From Phyto melanocephala (taxonomy: Eukaryota; Arthropoda; Insecta; Diptera; Rhinophoridae), in NCBI GenBank assembly GCA_941918925.1, contig OW799236.1, positions 16,219,474 to 16,283,473 on the forward strand: DNA of 64,000 nucleotides, written 5' to 3'. The translations under genes were made by a program, and so were the position numbers. Under the pieces are notes generated by a model, which saw nothing but the letters and a program-made list of their open reading frames with translations, had not been told where the DNA came from and did no database searches. Position 1 is the stretch's first letter, and each line of letters begins with the position of its first letter. Positions 23,336 through 34,344 of the stretch are shown piece by piece.

Positions 23336-23983
23336 TTAGCTAATACCCGGTGGGCTTCGCCACCCCAAATTTTAGTATTTAATTCATATGGCAGGTGTCA
23401 CACCCACTATTGTTAATGCACCAATTTTTTCCATAAATGTTTATTTGAATGTCAAAGTTGCTTTTTCAAATTTTTAGTACTCTAATCGATATCGTTTTCC
23501 AGATATACGAATTTTAGTATTTAATTCATATGGTAGGTGCCACGCCCACTATTGTTAATTCACCCATTTTTTCCATAAATGTTTATTTGAATATCAAAGT
23601 TGCCTTTGCAAAATTTTACTACTCTAATCGATATGGTTTTCTAAATATACGAATTTTAGTATTTAATTCATGTGGCCACGCCTTATATTGCAAGTCCGCC
23701 CATTTTTTACCCAAATGTTCGTGTGGATGACAAAGTTTACACTACTTAATTTGAAGACTCTAGCTGCATTTACTTTCGTGATATATAATATTTAATACTT
23801 ATTCTTTAATAGGGCGTGGCACCCCGGCCACTTACAATTCCAAACCAAAGTATAGCCTATAGTTCCTTCCAGACATACAGAAAGATTCTGTAAAAAATTT
23901 CAAGAAATCGGTCCAGCCGTTTAACCGTCCATAAAGCACAAACAAACATACAAACACACATTGATTTTTTTATATATAGATGT
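23336..23983. mobile_element. Insertion within the tandem array, type unassigned
   Basis: The array is split by ~650 bp beginning TTAGCTAATACCCGGTGGGC and ending TTTTTTATATATAGATG. Inside are three imperfect direct repeats of about 140 bp, each starting AATTTTAGTATTTAATTCAT (23369, 23509, 23652). Near the end there is a 'cggtccagccgttta' stretch. That 3' layout (GTCCAGCCGTT, ACAAACATAC, TATATATAG) resembles 3' ends of widespread RTE-type or related insect repeats, but no coding sequence remains. The array resumes directly after, so this is an insertion. Confidence 0.55.
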
Positions 23984-24069
23984 CTCAAAACATTTATTTT
24001 TATAAAAAAAATTTCAAAAACTTTATTTCTACAGAAAATTTTTCAAAAATGTTATTTCTATCCTTCTAT

Positions 24070-25105
24070 CGTTTCTTTGCAAAAGTTTGGGACCTTCGAA
24101 ACCTTTTAACATCTTCTTTTATCATTTGTGCGATCATCGTTTGTGTGACTGTTTATTGGCGACTTTTTCCAGTCTACATTTAGGAGTTGCATGTTTGTGC
24201 ACATTAAGTAATTAAAAACAATCAATTTCCTTTTAAAAATGTCTCCAGCAGAAAATTGATTACAGCTGCAGCTATTAGTTTCAAGCAACAAAGTAAGACG
24301 AAAAGCACAATATTAAAAGCCATATTGAGAGGGGAAAAATTATGCAACCAATACACTGATACAGTATAAACATGCACACTCACTTATCAAGAAATAAATT
24401 CTGCCATAGTTTGTTGATTATAGTGAAAGACATTAACGTTAAACTGGGAAAAAGAGAAAACTAAAACGAAAAGAACACAGGGTATTTAATAACATAATTA
24501 AGAGTGACAAAACGAGATGTAAATATATATTGATAATTTTATTGTTGTTATTTTTTAACATTAACAACTCTTCTTCCAACACCCTTTGAAAAAGTCTAAA
24601 ATCACTTAAATCTCTACAAAAATTTGTTAACAAATTGTAATTTACATTTACGACAGATTTACAAAAAAGTTACAAAATAAGGACCACTATAACAGCAAGT
24701 AAATTAAAAAAGGAAAAACACCGGCGCCGTTGTCGCCATCGTTAGGATGTCGTTTGAACATCCGCATAAAATTCAATGAGTGTGATGTGCCAACGGAAAT
24801 CATACCTGTTAAATACAGGAAGTTTTTAATAAAAATACAAATAAAACGTTTATTACAAAAAAAAGCATCAACAAATAAGAATTCTGCATTCAGTCATACC
24901 AAAACCTTAAATCCTAGTACTAATACTTAATTTCTTTTTACACTAATAAATCCAAAAATATAAATTGCAGTTAAGAATTGTGATTCTTTTGTAACATTTC
25001 ATTGATTACTGGAAAGTCGATGTCTTTTGTTTATAAGATTTTTTAAATTATATTTAAAAAACAATTATTATACTCTATGGCGACTGGGACTGTTCACTTG
25101 ATATT
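24070..25105. other. AT-rich spacer, nothing recognised
   Basis: Short frames only (23980-24183, 24106-24291, 24439-24633, 24730-24930), none with a supported start context or motif. Confidence 0.5.
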
Positions 25106-25109
25106 CAAA

Positions 25110-26700
25110 CAAATAAGAGCACTATATTCGGCTGTAATGAATTTTTTTATTACCCCGCCCACCAATTTTGTATACTTTTGTAGCATAAAATTTATTATTT
25201 TTTTTATTAACAGTAGTAGCTATGGAATAATCTCTTTATACTAAAATATGAATCACTTTCTTTGTAAAGGGTGATTCAAGTAGAGATAATTTTTTCAATA
25301 GCCTTTTTTTGACAGATCACGTGTGAGTTGTGTCATGTTATTTTTATCTAGTATTATTTGGCATTTCATAATAGAAAGACTTACGCCTGAACAACGTTTA
25401 CAAATCGTTCAACTTTATTACGAAAATTCACGTTCTGTGAGGAATGTGTTTCGTGCACTTCGCTCAAGTTATGGTCAACATAATCGGCCTACTGAGCATA
25501 CTATTCGCAACACCATCACTTATTTTGAGACCCAGCATTCCTTATTGGATAATATTCGATCGAATAGACCACGTTCAACATGCTGGAAAAAAAATATAGC
25601 GGACGTAGCTAAGAGTGTACACAAAGACCATGGAGAGTCGTTTCGGCGCCATTCGCAGCAACTCGGAATGACTCGTGCCATGATAACGGACTATTAAATG
25701 CCTGAAATTGAAGCTCGTTATCTCGGAGACATTTGGTTTCAGCAGGACGGCGCCACTTCCCGCAGATCGCACCAATCAATGGATTTATTGAGAGAACGCT
25801 TTGGTGAGCGCATAATTTTACGTTTTGGGCCGGTCGATTGGCCACCAAGATCATGTGATATCACACCATTAGACATTTTCCTGTGGGGATATGTAAAGTC
25901 TAAAGTTCATGCAGACAAACCCGCTTCGATTTAGGCCTATTGAAATATTTTCATAAATTTAGACTTTCAATGAAAGTGGGCGTTAAATTAGGCGTGTCAA
26001 TATAGTTTCTGTTAATAAATAGAACTAAGATATTTCAATATAGTCCTTTATTCTTCCAAAAGCTTTATCTACAGAGAAATTATATGAATTTAAAATAAAC
26101 GTTATGTGGAAGGTAACCGCTTAAGTGGGTGTATCACCTTTATTTTCTGGCACTACAATGACATTGACTAAAAAGCAATATATGCGAGTCATTATCACGA
26201 CTCTAAATCGGTCGATTTTATCAGCTTCTAAATTTTATTTACAGGAGGTTACGTGAAAAGTGGACATTATAGTAGGCGTCTTTTATTCTTCCAAAATCTT
26301 TATTCATAGAGAAATTTGAATTTGAGATAAATCGCTATATGGGAGGTGGACGTAAAATTGGGCGTGTAACATTAATTTGTACAAATCTATTGACTGAAAA
26401 CCTATTTTTGCTTAATTTCAGTATCATACACCTTATTTTGTAGGTTTTATGACTTTTTAAATTTAAAAAAAAGCGAAAAAGTCACTGTGCGATATAAATT
26501 TTCGTACATATTGATCTATACCTTTCTTTGTAATATATAGATTTAAGCAAATATGCCTCAGTAAATATACTTTCAAAATTTCATTACTCTACGTCAATGC
26601 GTTTATATACAATCTCATTTTATTGGATGTTGAAAGGACACGGTTTTTTTTACCTACTGTTGCATTTCGACCTATAACTTTGTTTTAAAGGTTGAACACA
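25110..26700 (+). repeat. Rep-A copy 1, with a mariner inside
   Basis: The start TAAGAGCACTATATTCGGCT and the following 'caccaattttgtatac' match the starts of the copies at 52772 and 59108. After the mariner relic, the body resumes with GTGGGCG-type phrases, 'caatatagtcctttattctt' and 'tgcgatataaattttcgtac'. The terminal 'ggtggcgggtataaaaa' is missing, so it is 3'-truncated. No Rep-A protein was recognised in any copy. Confidence 0.7.
25267..25940 (+). pseudogene. Mariner-like transposase with central deletion
   Basis: The left end AAGGGTGATTCAAGTAGAG follows a TA at 25265-25266. The frame 25323-25697 reads LTPEQRLQIVQLYYENSRSV, RNVFRALRSSYGQHNRPTEH and TIRNTITYFE (first helix-turn-helix), continues to KSVHKDHGESFRRHSQQLGM, and stops. 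The next frame, 25698-25934, gives LGDIWFQQDGAT (second catalytic Asp) and VDWPPRSCDITPLDIFLWGY (third-Asp block), then KVHADKPASI. The middle part with the first catalytic Asp is deleted. No right terminal repeat is seen; Rep-A sequence resumes at about 25945. Confidence 0.8.
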
Positions 26701-26704
26701 AGAG

Positions 26705-28305
26705 CAATATTTTCAAAGTTATATGCGAATTATTAATGGACACACGCGCTGAGTTTACTTCGCGACTGTTGCTAATACTTTTATTGATGTTGTTGTTGCA
26801 ATTATTTTATGTGTTTCAGTTAGTCGTGATTTGTTACACGTGAGTCACGCATGACTTATTTTTTACCTAATCCTTTAACGAAGCCATTCAATGGCAGGCA
26901 ATTCAGCAGGAGCTTGTGGGAATAAATAAGTCATGTTTATTTATTTATTTATTAATAGTTACTTTGTATGGGCCCCGTACCCCTCCTCCTATACGACCAA
27001 GATTTTATTGGAACATGTAGTTTTTTCTAGGATCTACCTGAATCAAATTAAGTCTGCCTCACTAATATAGTTCTGCAGATATACTTTTTATACTTTTTTA
27101 TACGTTCAAAATTTCGCTGCAGCCTACCGTTTATTTTAAGAGCTAATCACGTTAAATTTAACGAGCCTTGCTATAACAGTTGTGGAGATATAATTTATTA
27201 CGCAAAAACTGGCCTTTTTAACCCACTGTGTGTCGTTTAAACAATATTCGGCTTAATTTCCCGTTAAAATAAATACTTATAATTAAAGTTCCTATGCCAA
27301 ATGTATGTATTTGCTTTCAGAAAAAATTTAACTCCTCACTTGATCGAAAATGCTGATGCAAAAAATTAAGTTTAAAAATTTATTTATTTATCCTTAAAAA
27401 TGTATTTATACAAGAAATAACTTAATTAATGCTTGTTTATACATAATTGATGTTGCTCTGTTTTTGACTGAATTTCGTTTCAGTGTCTAACAACATTTCG
27501 TTTGAGTTAATACTCAAAAATCCTTTGATATTTTCCAATAGCTGTCAACAATTGTGATAACCTTTAGTCATAATTTAATAGAAGGTGTGTCGAAAAAGCA
27601 TTCACTTTCAGACATTAATTTCCGTTGGCACACAGTTTTACACTCGCAGAGAAAAAAAAACAAAATTAAAAAATTTCAAAAGCAGACAGAGTGAAAAGTG
27701 TATATTGACAATGCAAAAATATTTTTTAATGTTAAATAACGAATTCTGAATTTTTGGCAGAAGACCTGAATATCTTTAAAACTGTCATTCTTTATTATTC
27801 AGTTTCACAACCTACAACTATTTTGCCAGTATACATTGTATGCTAATTACTTTAGTATTTCCCCTTTCATATTGTTATTTTTTTTTTCATTAAATACTAT
27901 TTAATATTAAATCTCATTTAAAAATCCAACAACCAATTAAGTTTTTGTTTTTTCAACCCCCTCCATTTTTAGTTGAATGTTTTTCATTCTCTAGCCTTTT
28001 CCATTTAAGTTTGTTTAAAATGCCTTAAATAATTAATTATGCATGTGATGCTTTAGTAAAAACTCAATTTTATTTTTACTTTTATTGTAATAAAAATTGC
28101 TACTCTGCTGCAATGACATAATAACGCTTACACATTTACACACATTAAGACAATGACGTTGTCATAAAAAGGTTGTCTCTGTATTGCTGGTACATAATAA
28201 AACTCATAATTGTGGTAAACATTGATGTACAGTATAGATAATACATAAAAAAAACTTACCTATTTCAGCGATTCCCAATGTCAAATAAATAAGAAAAATT
28301 TTTAG
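26705..28305. other. AT-rich spacer, nothing recognised
   Basis: No supported frame, RNA gene or repeat end in 1.6 kb. Confidence 0.5.
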
Positions 28306-28309
28306 TAAA

Positions 28310-30420
28310 TTTTATATTGGGTTTCAATTTATATTACAAAGTTATGAAGTTATGGAGCACATAGAGCTGCAAGTGTGCGAAATGTTGATGAAAAGGGAAG
28401 TCGATTAAGTAATGTCAGTCTGTCCGTATATTGGTTGAAATAAACATCTAGAATACCTTACATGTTACATGGACCAGTAATTGGTATCACTATTTTGAAA
28501 ATACTGGCGAATAAAAAGCTTTTGACATCCAGCACAGTTTCCCCATAACTCTCTGAGATTTATTATTTCCCAAATATATAATTTTTTATTACACAAATTT
28601 ATTACAAAAATCACTAGTATTTTTTATAGGCACCTTTGTTACTTTTTAAAGATGTCATACATCTCCTCTGAGCTATTTATACAAATTTTTGGACTAATCG
28701 GCAAAGTTATAAGAACAAATATTTGTAAAATATATATTTTCTGATATCTAAAATTTTTCCAATCTCTTAAGTAATTCCTAGACACGCTGGCGACACCAGG
28801 CAATCCGTAGCCTTAAAAAATTTACTGTCAAAAAAAATTACAGATCGTTTTGAAACTAGCTGAGATATAAGCACCAAATACAACTTCTTAATTTTACAAA
28901 TTTAAATAAAATTTTTTAAGCTTTTAAACAATCAACAGGGTCAATATTAGGGTGATCGATTCGGTTTTACAACCGATGGAAAACCCGGTTTTTTACTCTT
29001 TCAGCTGGCGGTTTTTTCTAAATGTTAGTTTTTTGAATGTCGAAAATACCGGTTTTTTCACTCACAGAAGCCGGTTTTTTCATTTTTAGTTTTATGTTCA
29101 TTTACCTTTGAAACCAAAAGTACCATAATATATTCATTACTCATAAAATTAAAAAAAAATCAGCAAATTTATTAAGTACTCTTCCATAATATTGTAAGAA
29201 ATTTATTTGTTGTTTTAAAAACAAATGTAAAATAAGAAAAATAATTAGGTTAACTATTATTTATCTTAAATAGAGAGCAGGTATTTTATACGTTGCTGCG
29301 ATTATAATTTGCTATAATAATCAGCTGTTCAGTTAAGTTTTTTGACAAAATTATTGTACTTTGCAATACTCTTTGATCTCATTTTCGAATTTCATAATAT
29401 TTTGCTTGTACGAAATCTAGCGACTTGTACTAAAGCCTACCCATAGCTTTATTTATTTTATTTTAATAACATATGACTTGTATACTAAATAGTTTGGCAC
29501 ACAAAGGGTCATATTTACAACTTGCCTACAAAGTTGATGTTAGTTAGAGGTAAATTTGACTACAGTGAGCAGTAAAGTGTCGAAGTAAAAAAGAAATATA
29601 AATCACAATTTAGTTGCCATATTTTGTTTCATGTGGAGAAACAATGGCATTTTTAAATTTATAAACCTAACCTTAAAAGTCACCTTAACTTTTCGGTCAC
29701 TTTTAGGTAAAAAGTGTCTGCCCTTTAACATCTTTATTTTAAATAACGGCATTTTATAATAACGCCATTGAATGTGTGTCAACTTAAAATGCAATTAAAC
29801 CATACAACAAACTAGTTTATACCTATATATGTATGTATCTCTGTCATGGCTATAAGAAAGAATTATATTTTATGTATTCGACCGGTTAACCGGTTTTTTC
29901 TAAATTTTCAAAAAAGCAACCGGTTTTTTCTTTAATTCTAATTTTTAAACTATTTGAAAACCGGTTTCTTAAAAATGTCGAATAATCGATCACCCTAGTC
30001 GATATGTTTACCAGATGAAAGAGCTTGACTAGTAAAGTACACGAATATATAAATAAGTTTAAATGCAAAAAATACGTTGTAATTAAAATGGCGGATATAA
30101 ATATTAAATATAGTTATTACGGACTTGTCCCCATCAACCGCCACTTTATTAGTATCAAATGGTAGGGCTTGACAAGAAGATAATGTTTCTTCTTAACCCA
30201 TCAATAAGGATATCAAGGACTTAACTAGTAGATTACAGTGTATGTCAAAAAAAATCAAAGATGGCGCCAGATTTAAAAAGCAAGATGGCCTATAATAGTA
30301 AATATAAAATCTAGGCTACTCTACGATAAGGTCATTATGCCTCCGTACATGATGGTGGAGGGTTTTATAAGATTTTTTACGGCCGATATAGCATTCATCC
30401 TTGTCTTACATGTCATAATA
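28310..30420 (+). repeat. Rep-C copy 2, split by a hAT-like element
   Basis: Left part 28310-28947 ('aagggaagtcgattaag', 'tcagtctgtccgtat', 'cggcaaagttat', 'gagatataagcacc') and right part 29998-30420 ('gatgaaagagcttgactag', 'aaaatggcgga', 'atggcgcc', 'cggccgatatagc') line up with the Rep-C copy ending near 34340. The last phrase resembles the Rep-B terminus GGCACGGCCGAATATAGC. The middle, 28948-29997, is a later hAT-like insertion. Confidence 0.55.
28948..29997. mobile_element. hAT-like non-autonomous element with 8-bp target duplication
   Basis: Inverted ends TAGGGTGATCGATT (28948-28961) and its complement AATCGATCACCCTA (29984-29997). The flanking octamers GTCAATAT (28940-28947) and GTCGATAT (29998-30005) match at 7 of 8 positions. 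An 8-bp duplication and a TAGGGTG-type end are hAT features. Both subterminal regions are crowded with AACCGGTTTTTT words, the kind of short repeats that hAT transposases bind. No transposase frame is recognisable in the 1,050 bp, so the copy is probably a deletion derivative moved in trans. Confidence 0.75.
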
Positions 30421-30424
30421 AAAC

Positions 30425-31115
30425 CTCTTATTGCCAGGCCCTATATAATAAATTTTCTCTTGTTGAAAAATTCTTCAATAAAACTTGATTTTATAAAGAT
30501 TTTTTTTTTAAATTTTGTTTTTTAATAAAATTTTAGTGTGTTCTTTGTTTTATTATAAAAAGTTTGGAGGCTACTGCTCTTTTCAGTTACGTTAAAAATT
30601 TTACATATTTTGTTGTAGTAGCTGCCAAAGTATTATCATTTGTAATGTGAACTCATTTGTTTAAATGTATGCATGCGCGTGTGTACTTGTGTGTGCAACA
30701 AAGTTAATTAATGAATTGTTAATGACATTTACAAACACGTTTTATAACAAGTGATGTATTCTATAAATATACATACATATGTACATACATATATATGTAC
30801 ACACATATATATACATATACGGAGGGTACAAACATATGCATGCTAGTATGCATGCATACATACATACGCAATGACAGTATCATATAAAAAATTGTTTGTC
30901 ATAGAGCATAACAAAGAGCTAAAACTAATAATTGGCTAAAAGGAGAATCGGTCAAACTAGGGTGGTATAACACTGAAAAATATGTTGTTTAACCTTTAGT
31001 CACTCACTAAAACCGCTAGAATGAATGAATAGGGAATTTATTTAACAACTAGCTAAACTCGGATAAATTAGCTTAGTACTGTATTAAATTAGACAGAATT
31101 TGTAAAGGTATATAG
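30425..31115. other. AT-rich spacer with ATAC/ATGT microsatellite
   Basis: Contains an alternating CATA/TATG-type simple repeat at about 30760-30870. Nothing else is recognised. Confidence 0.55.
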
Positions 31116-31555
31116 TTTTGTCACGCAGTTTGTAATTTCTACAATATTCGTTCCTAATCGTATTAATAAGGGAGTCGATAAGCCATATCCGTCTGTCCGT
31201 ATGTTGGTTGAAATCAACTTTTAATCAGGGACCGAAATAACAGTGAAATTTTAAAACAAAAAAAGCATATAGAATTAAATGTCGGAAAACGGATTCAAGT
31301 ATACCATATTGATCCATATGCATTAGTCTATGATAAAATATGTTGTTTTTTAAAATTTTGATTTTTTCGAGCAAGAATAAAAGTTTATTTTTTTTGTTAT
31401 TTTTTTGAGCAAAAATAAAAGTTATTTTTGTATTTTAATTTTTATGAACTTTTTTCAATTTGTATTATATTTTAAATTTTTAAATTTTAGGCTATAAGTT
31501 CAATGTGATAACGACAAGAATATTTTAAGGAAAAATTAGTAATCCAATACTAGTT

Positions 31556-31603
31556 GAGTGGAATGCATTTTCGAAACCAGCTACGGTTTCATCATCAGCA
31601 CTC
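31556..31603 (-). ncRNA. Hammerhead ribozyme motif, left arm
   Basis: Minus strand, 5' to 3': stem I strand GAGTG (31603-31599), core CTGATGA (31598-31592), an extra T, stem II GAAACC-GTAGCT-GGTTTC, GAAA, then ATGCATTC and the partner stem I strand CACTC (31560-31556). This is the mirror copy of the motif at 32260-32307, with identical core bases. The predicted cleavage point is between 31561 and 31560. The extra T and the loop-less palindromic stem III apply here too. Confidence 0.6.
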
Positions 31604-32259
31604 TTTTGATCAGAACTACAGGTGTTGTATGTAAATATCAACTATTTAACTCAGTAATGTATTGAAAATTGAAACAAAGAATTATTTGTTCTAATTGATT
31701 TCATGTTATATCAAATACATATCTTTGAGTTAGTACGAAATTTACCAACATCTGTTTTTCCTGTATTCTTTTTTTGCACGTCATTACCACAGTTTTAATG
31801 TTTGCCTTTAGCTTAAGATGTCGCTAAAGCAATTTTTTTTGCAATTATGCAGTTGTATTATATATATGTCACATGCTTTAAACAAGATGGTATTAGTTTT
31901 AACAATGTTCATTTTACACCAAGCCAATGTGTTTTTTTGTTGTATTTTAATTTTTATGAACTTTTTTCAATTTGTATTATATATTAGCATGTGACATATA
32001 TATAATACAACTGCATAATTGCAAAAAAAATTGCTTTAGCGACATCTTAAGCTAAAGGCAAACATTAAAACTGTGGTAATGACGTCCAAAAAAAGAATAC
32101 AGGAAAAACAGATGTTGGTAAATTTCGTACTAACTCAAAGATATGTATTTGATATAACATGAAATCAATTAGAACAAATAATTCTTTGTTTCAATTTTCA
32201 ATACATTACTGAGTTAAATAGTTGATATTTACATACAACACCTGTAGTTCTGATCAAAA

Positions 32260-32307
32260 GAGTGCTGATGATGAAACCGTAGCTGGTTTCGAAAATGCAT
32301 TCCACTC
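32260..32307 (+). ncRNA. Hammerhead ribozyme motif, right arm
   Basis: Order: GAGTG (32260-32264), CTGATGA (32265-32271), extra T 32272, GAAACC (32273-32278), loop GTAGCT, GGTTTC (32285-32290), GAAA (32291-32294), ATGCATTC (32295-32302), CACTC (32303-32307). GAGTG pairs with CACTC (stem I) and GAAACC with GGTTTC (stem II). AATG/CATT forms a four-pair palindrome without loop (stem III), and the NUH cleavage triplet is UUC at 32300-32302. All invariant core bases are present. Stem III without a loop would favour action as a dimer, as reported for other retroelement hammerheads. The extra U before stem II departs from the consensus and may lower activity. Confidence 0.6.
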
Positions 32308-33039
32308 AGCTAGTATTGGATTACTAATTTTTCCTTAAAATATTCTTGTCGTTATCACATTGAACTTATAGCCTAAAATTTAAAAATTTTAAAAAAGTTA
32401 TTTTTGTTGTTATTTTTTTGAACAAAAATAGAAGTTATTTTTTTATTTTTAATTCTTCGAGCAAAAATAATAATTGTTTTTTAATTATTATTTTTTCGAG
32501 ATAATATCAAATATATTTTAAACACCAGAATTAAGTTTTACTATCATTAGAGCTTCCAAATTGTTCACTGACAAATTGTACCGCAACTCTCCTAGAATTA
32601 GTTTGAGGGCTGAAAAGGATCTCTCTACAGGTACAGAATGCACAACAAAAGCCTGTCTACGTAGCCAGGGAAGTAGATATTTCTTACTGTTGTTTTAAAA
32701 ACTTTTTAGCAATCATGTAGAATGATTTACTATATATCCGAACAACTTCGTAACTCAGGCAAACCAGCGCCCACCATTGATTTAGAATAGTACACAAAAA
32801 TGTGTGAAATCTAAAAAAATTTGATCATCATGGGGATTTTTTATGCACATTTAAATAAATATTTAATATTAAATAAATTATTGTAACACGTACATTTCGT
32901 TAGAAAATAAATTTTATTGTTGCTTAAAAAAATAAAAAGCAAAAAATAACTGTTATCATCTGACTTTTATGAAAAAAGGAATAATTATTAGGGTCCCTGC
33001 TAAATAAAATCAAACTGTTGCACGGATTTATATATAAAA

Positions 33040-33300
33040 GGTTTTCCAATAAGAGTTTTTTTATGGTTCCATTAAAAAAAAAAACACATATTGTATAGGA
33101 AATTAAAAAGGTTTTTATTTAATGTTAAGTACAATCGATACAATTAAGTTCTAAATAAAACGTCATTCAAATAGCCTCCACGACTTCTTCTGCAGGAACG
33201 AATTCGATGAATCCAATTTTCGGTTTGTTTTTCACTTAATCGACTTGTGCGTTACGAATGGCACGTTCAATATTGACTTATAAAGCTTGAAGAGAGTCTG
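33040..33300 (-). pseudogene. Mariner-type transposase C-terminus (5'-truncated element)
   Basis: On the minus strand the frame ending at 33144 reads ENWIHRIRSCRRSRGGYLND then VLFRT-stop; upstream, in another frame, is VNIERAIRNA. 'NIERAI...', 'W..R...C..S.GGYLNDV.F' is the usual C-terminus of this transposase type. About 100 bp beyond the stop lies GGTTTTCCAATAAGAG (from about 33041), a likely terminal repeat of a mariner family different from the others in this window. The 5' two-thirds of the element are missing. Confidence 0.65.
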
Positions 33301-34344
33301 GCTTATTTCAAAAGACCAATGACTTCAAATAACTCTACAAGAAAACCTTTTAGAATAAATCATTTGGTTGCCTCCGTTTTTTTCACAATATTAAAAAATT
33401 TTCAGCGCTATGATAATTTATAGACAGGTTAGATACTTTTTTCTATGCGTTTATTTATATGCAATGTATTACTATTTATTTATTCTGAAGCAATCGGTCA
33501 CTAGCCGGTAAAGTTATAGGCAAAAAAATTTGGAAAAATATATATTTTTTTAAAATGGTTGTTAAGGTTGCTAAATAATTTTTGAACACCGCTAAGTACT
33601 AAAATACAAGCTGCAGTCACGGAAATTATCACCGAGAAAACTGACAAATCGATTTTAAAAAATTAACAGAGATATAAGCACAAATACTAAAATGCTGGCA
33701 GTTTTCCTAAAATAATAAAATTAACCAATTTTGAAAAACTTTCGGACGAGAGGATACGAACGCTATCAAAAGAAAGGGCTTCAGTAGCAGAATATAAGAA
33801 ATTATAAAGAAAAATAGAATCTATAATGGCCAAAGCTTCAAAATGGCATGCAATAAATATATATATTTGTCGACACTAGTAATTAGAAATGTAGTCAGTT
33901 AAACCCCTTTAATATCGGTTTTAAATAAAAGGTTAAAATAAAATATGGCGTCTTAAATAAAATGGCGGAAAGCGAATTAAATATAGTTATTACAGCTTTG
34001 TTCCTTTAACTCCTAAAATATTGGTATCAAATGAAAGACTTGGCCAGTAGAATACAGTAAACTATTAAAGAAGTCAAAATCCAATATGGCGCCCTAACAA
34101 AAAAGGGGATAATTTTTTTCGTTACCTCATCAAAATGGGTATTAAATGAAAGAGCTGGACTAGTGGAATCAAAGGTGGAGTTAGAAAAAATAAAACCGAA
34201 ATGGCGTCTTACATTAAATGTAAAATCAAGGCTTTGGTACGACGTAATCACTATATCTATGTACACGATGGTGAATAGTATTATAAATGCGACATTACAG
34301 AACGTAACACTCATACTTGTTTTATATGTGTATGTTTTAAATCG

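Larger units (their letters stand above)
31473..32390. mobile_element. Penelope-like foldback unit: 405-bp inverted arms
   Basis: Arms 31473-31877 and 31986-32390 are reverse complements with only about two mismatches noticed (TAGTTGAG versus TAGCTGAG; TTTGCACG versus TTTGGACG), separated by 108 bp. Each arm carries a hammerhead-type motif near its outer side, oriented toward the outside. Hammerheads with a very short stem III are known from the terminal repeats of Penelope-like retroelements, and these repeats may be direct or inverted; that is the basis of the assignment. No GIY-YIG or reverse transcriptase sequence is in the spacer. A 42-bp stretch (31429-31470) that precedes the left arm recurs in the spacer just before the right arm (31941-31982). 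Confidence 0.7.
31120..34340 (+). repeat. Rep-C copy 3, disrupted by two insertions
   Basis: The opening at 31125-31330 ('taatttctacaatattcg', 'gggagtcgataag', 'ccgtctgtccgtatg', 'ttggttgaaatcaac') and the body at 33400-34340 ('cggtaaagttatagg', 'gagatataagcac', repeated 'aaatgaaagagctggactag' and 'aaatggcg' phrases) follow the order seen in copy 2. In between lie the Penelope-like inverted repeat (31473-32390), short gagcaaaaataa-type repeats around it, and a mariner 3' fragment (33040-33300). Confidence 0.5.
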
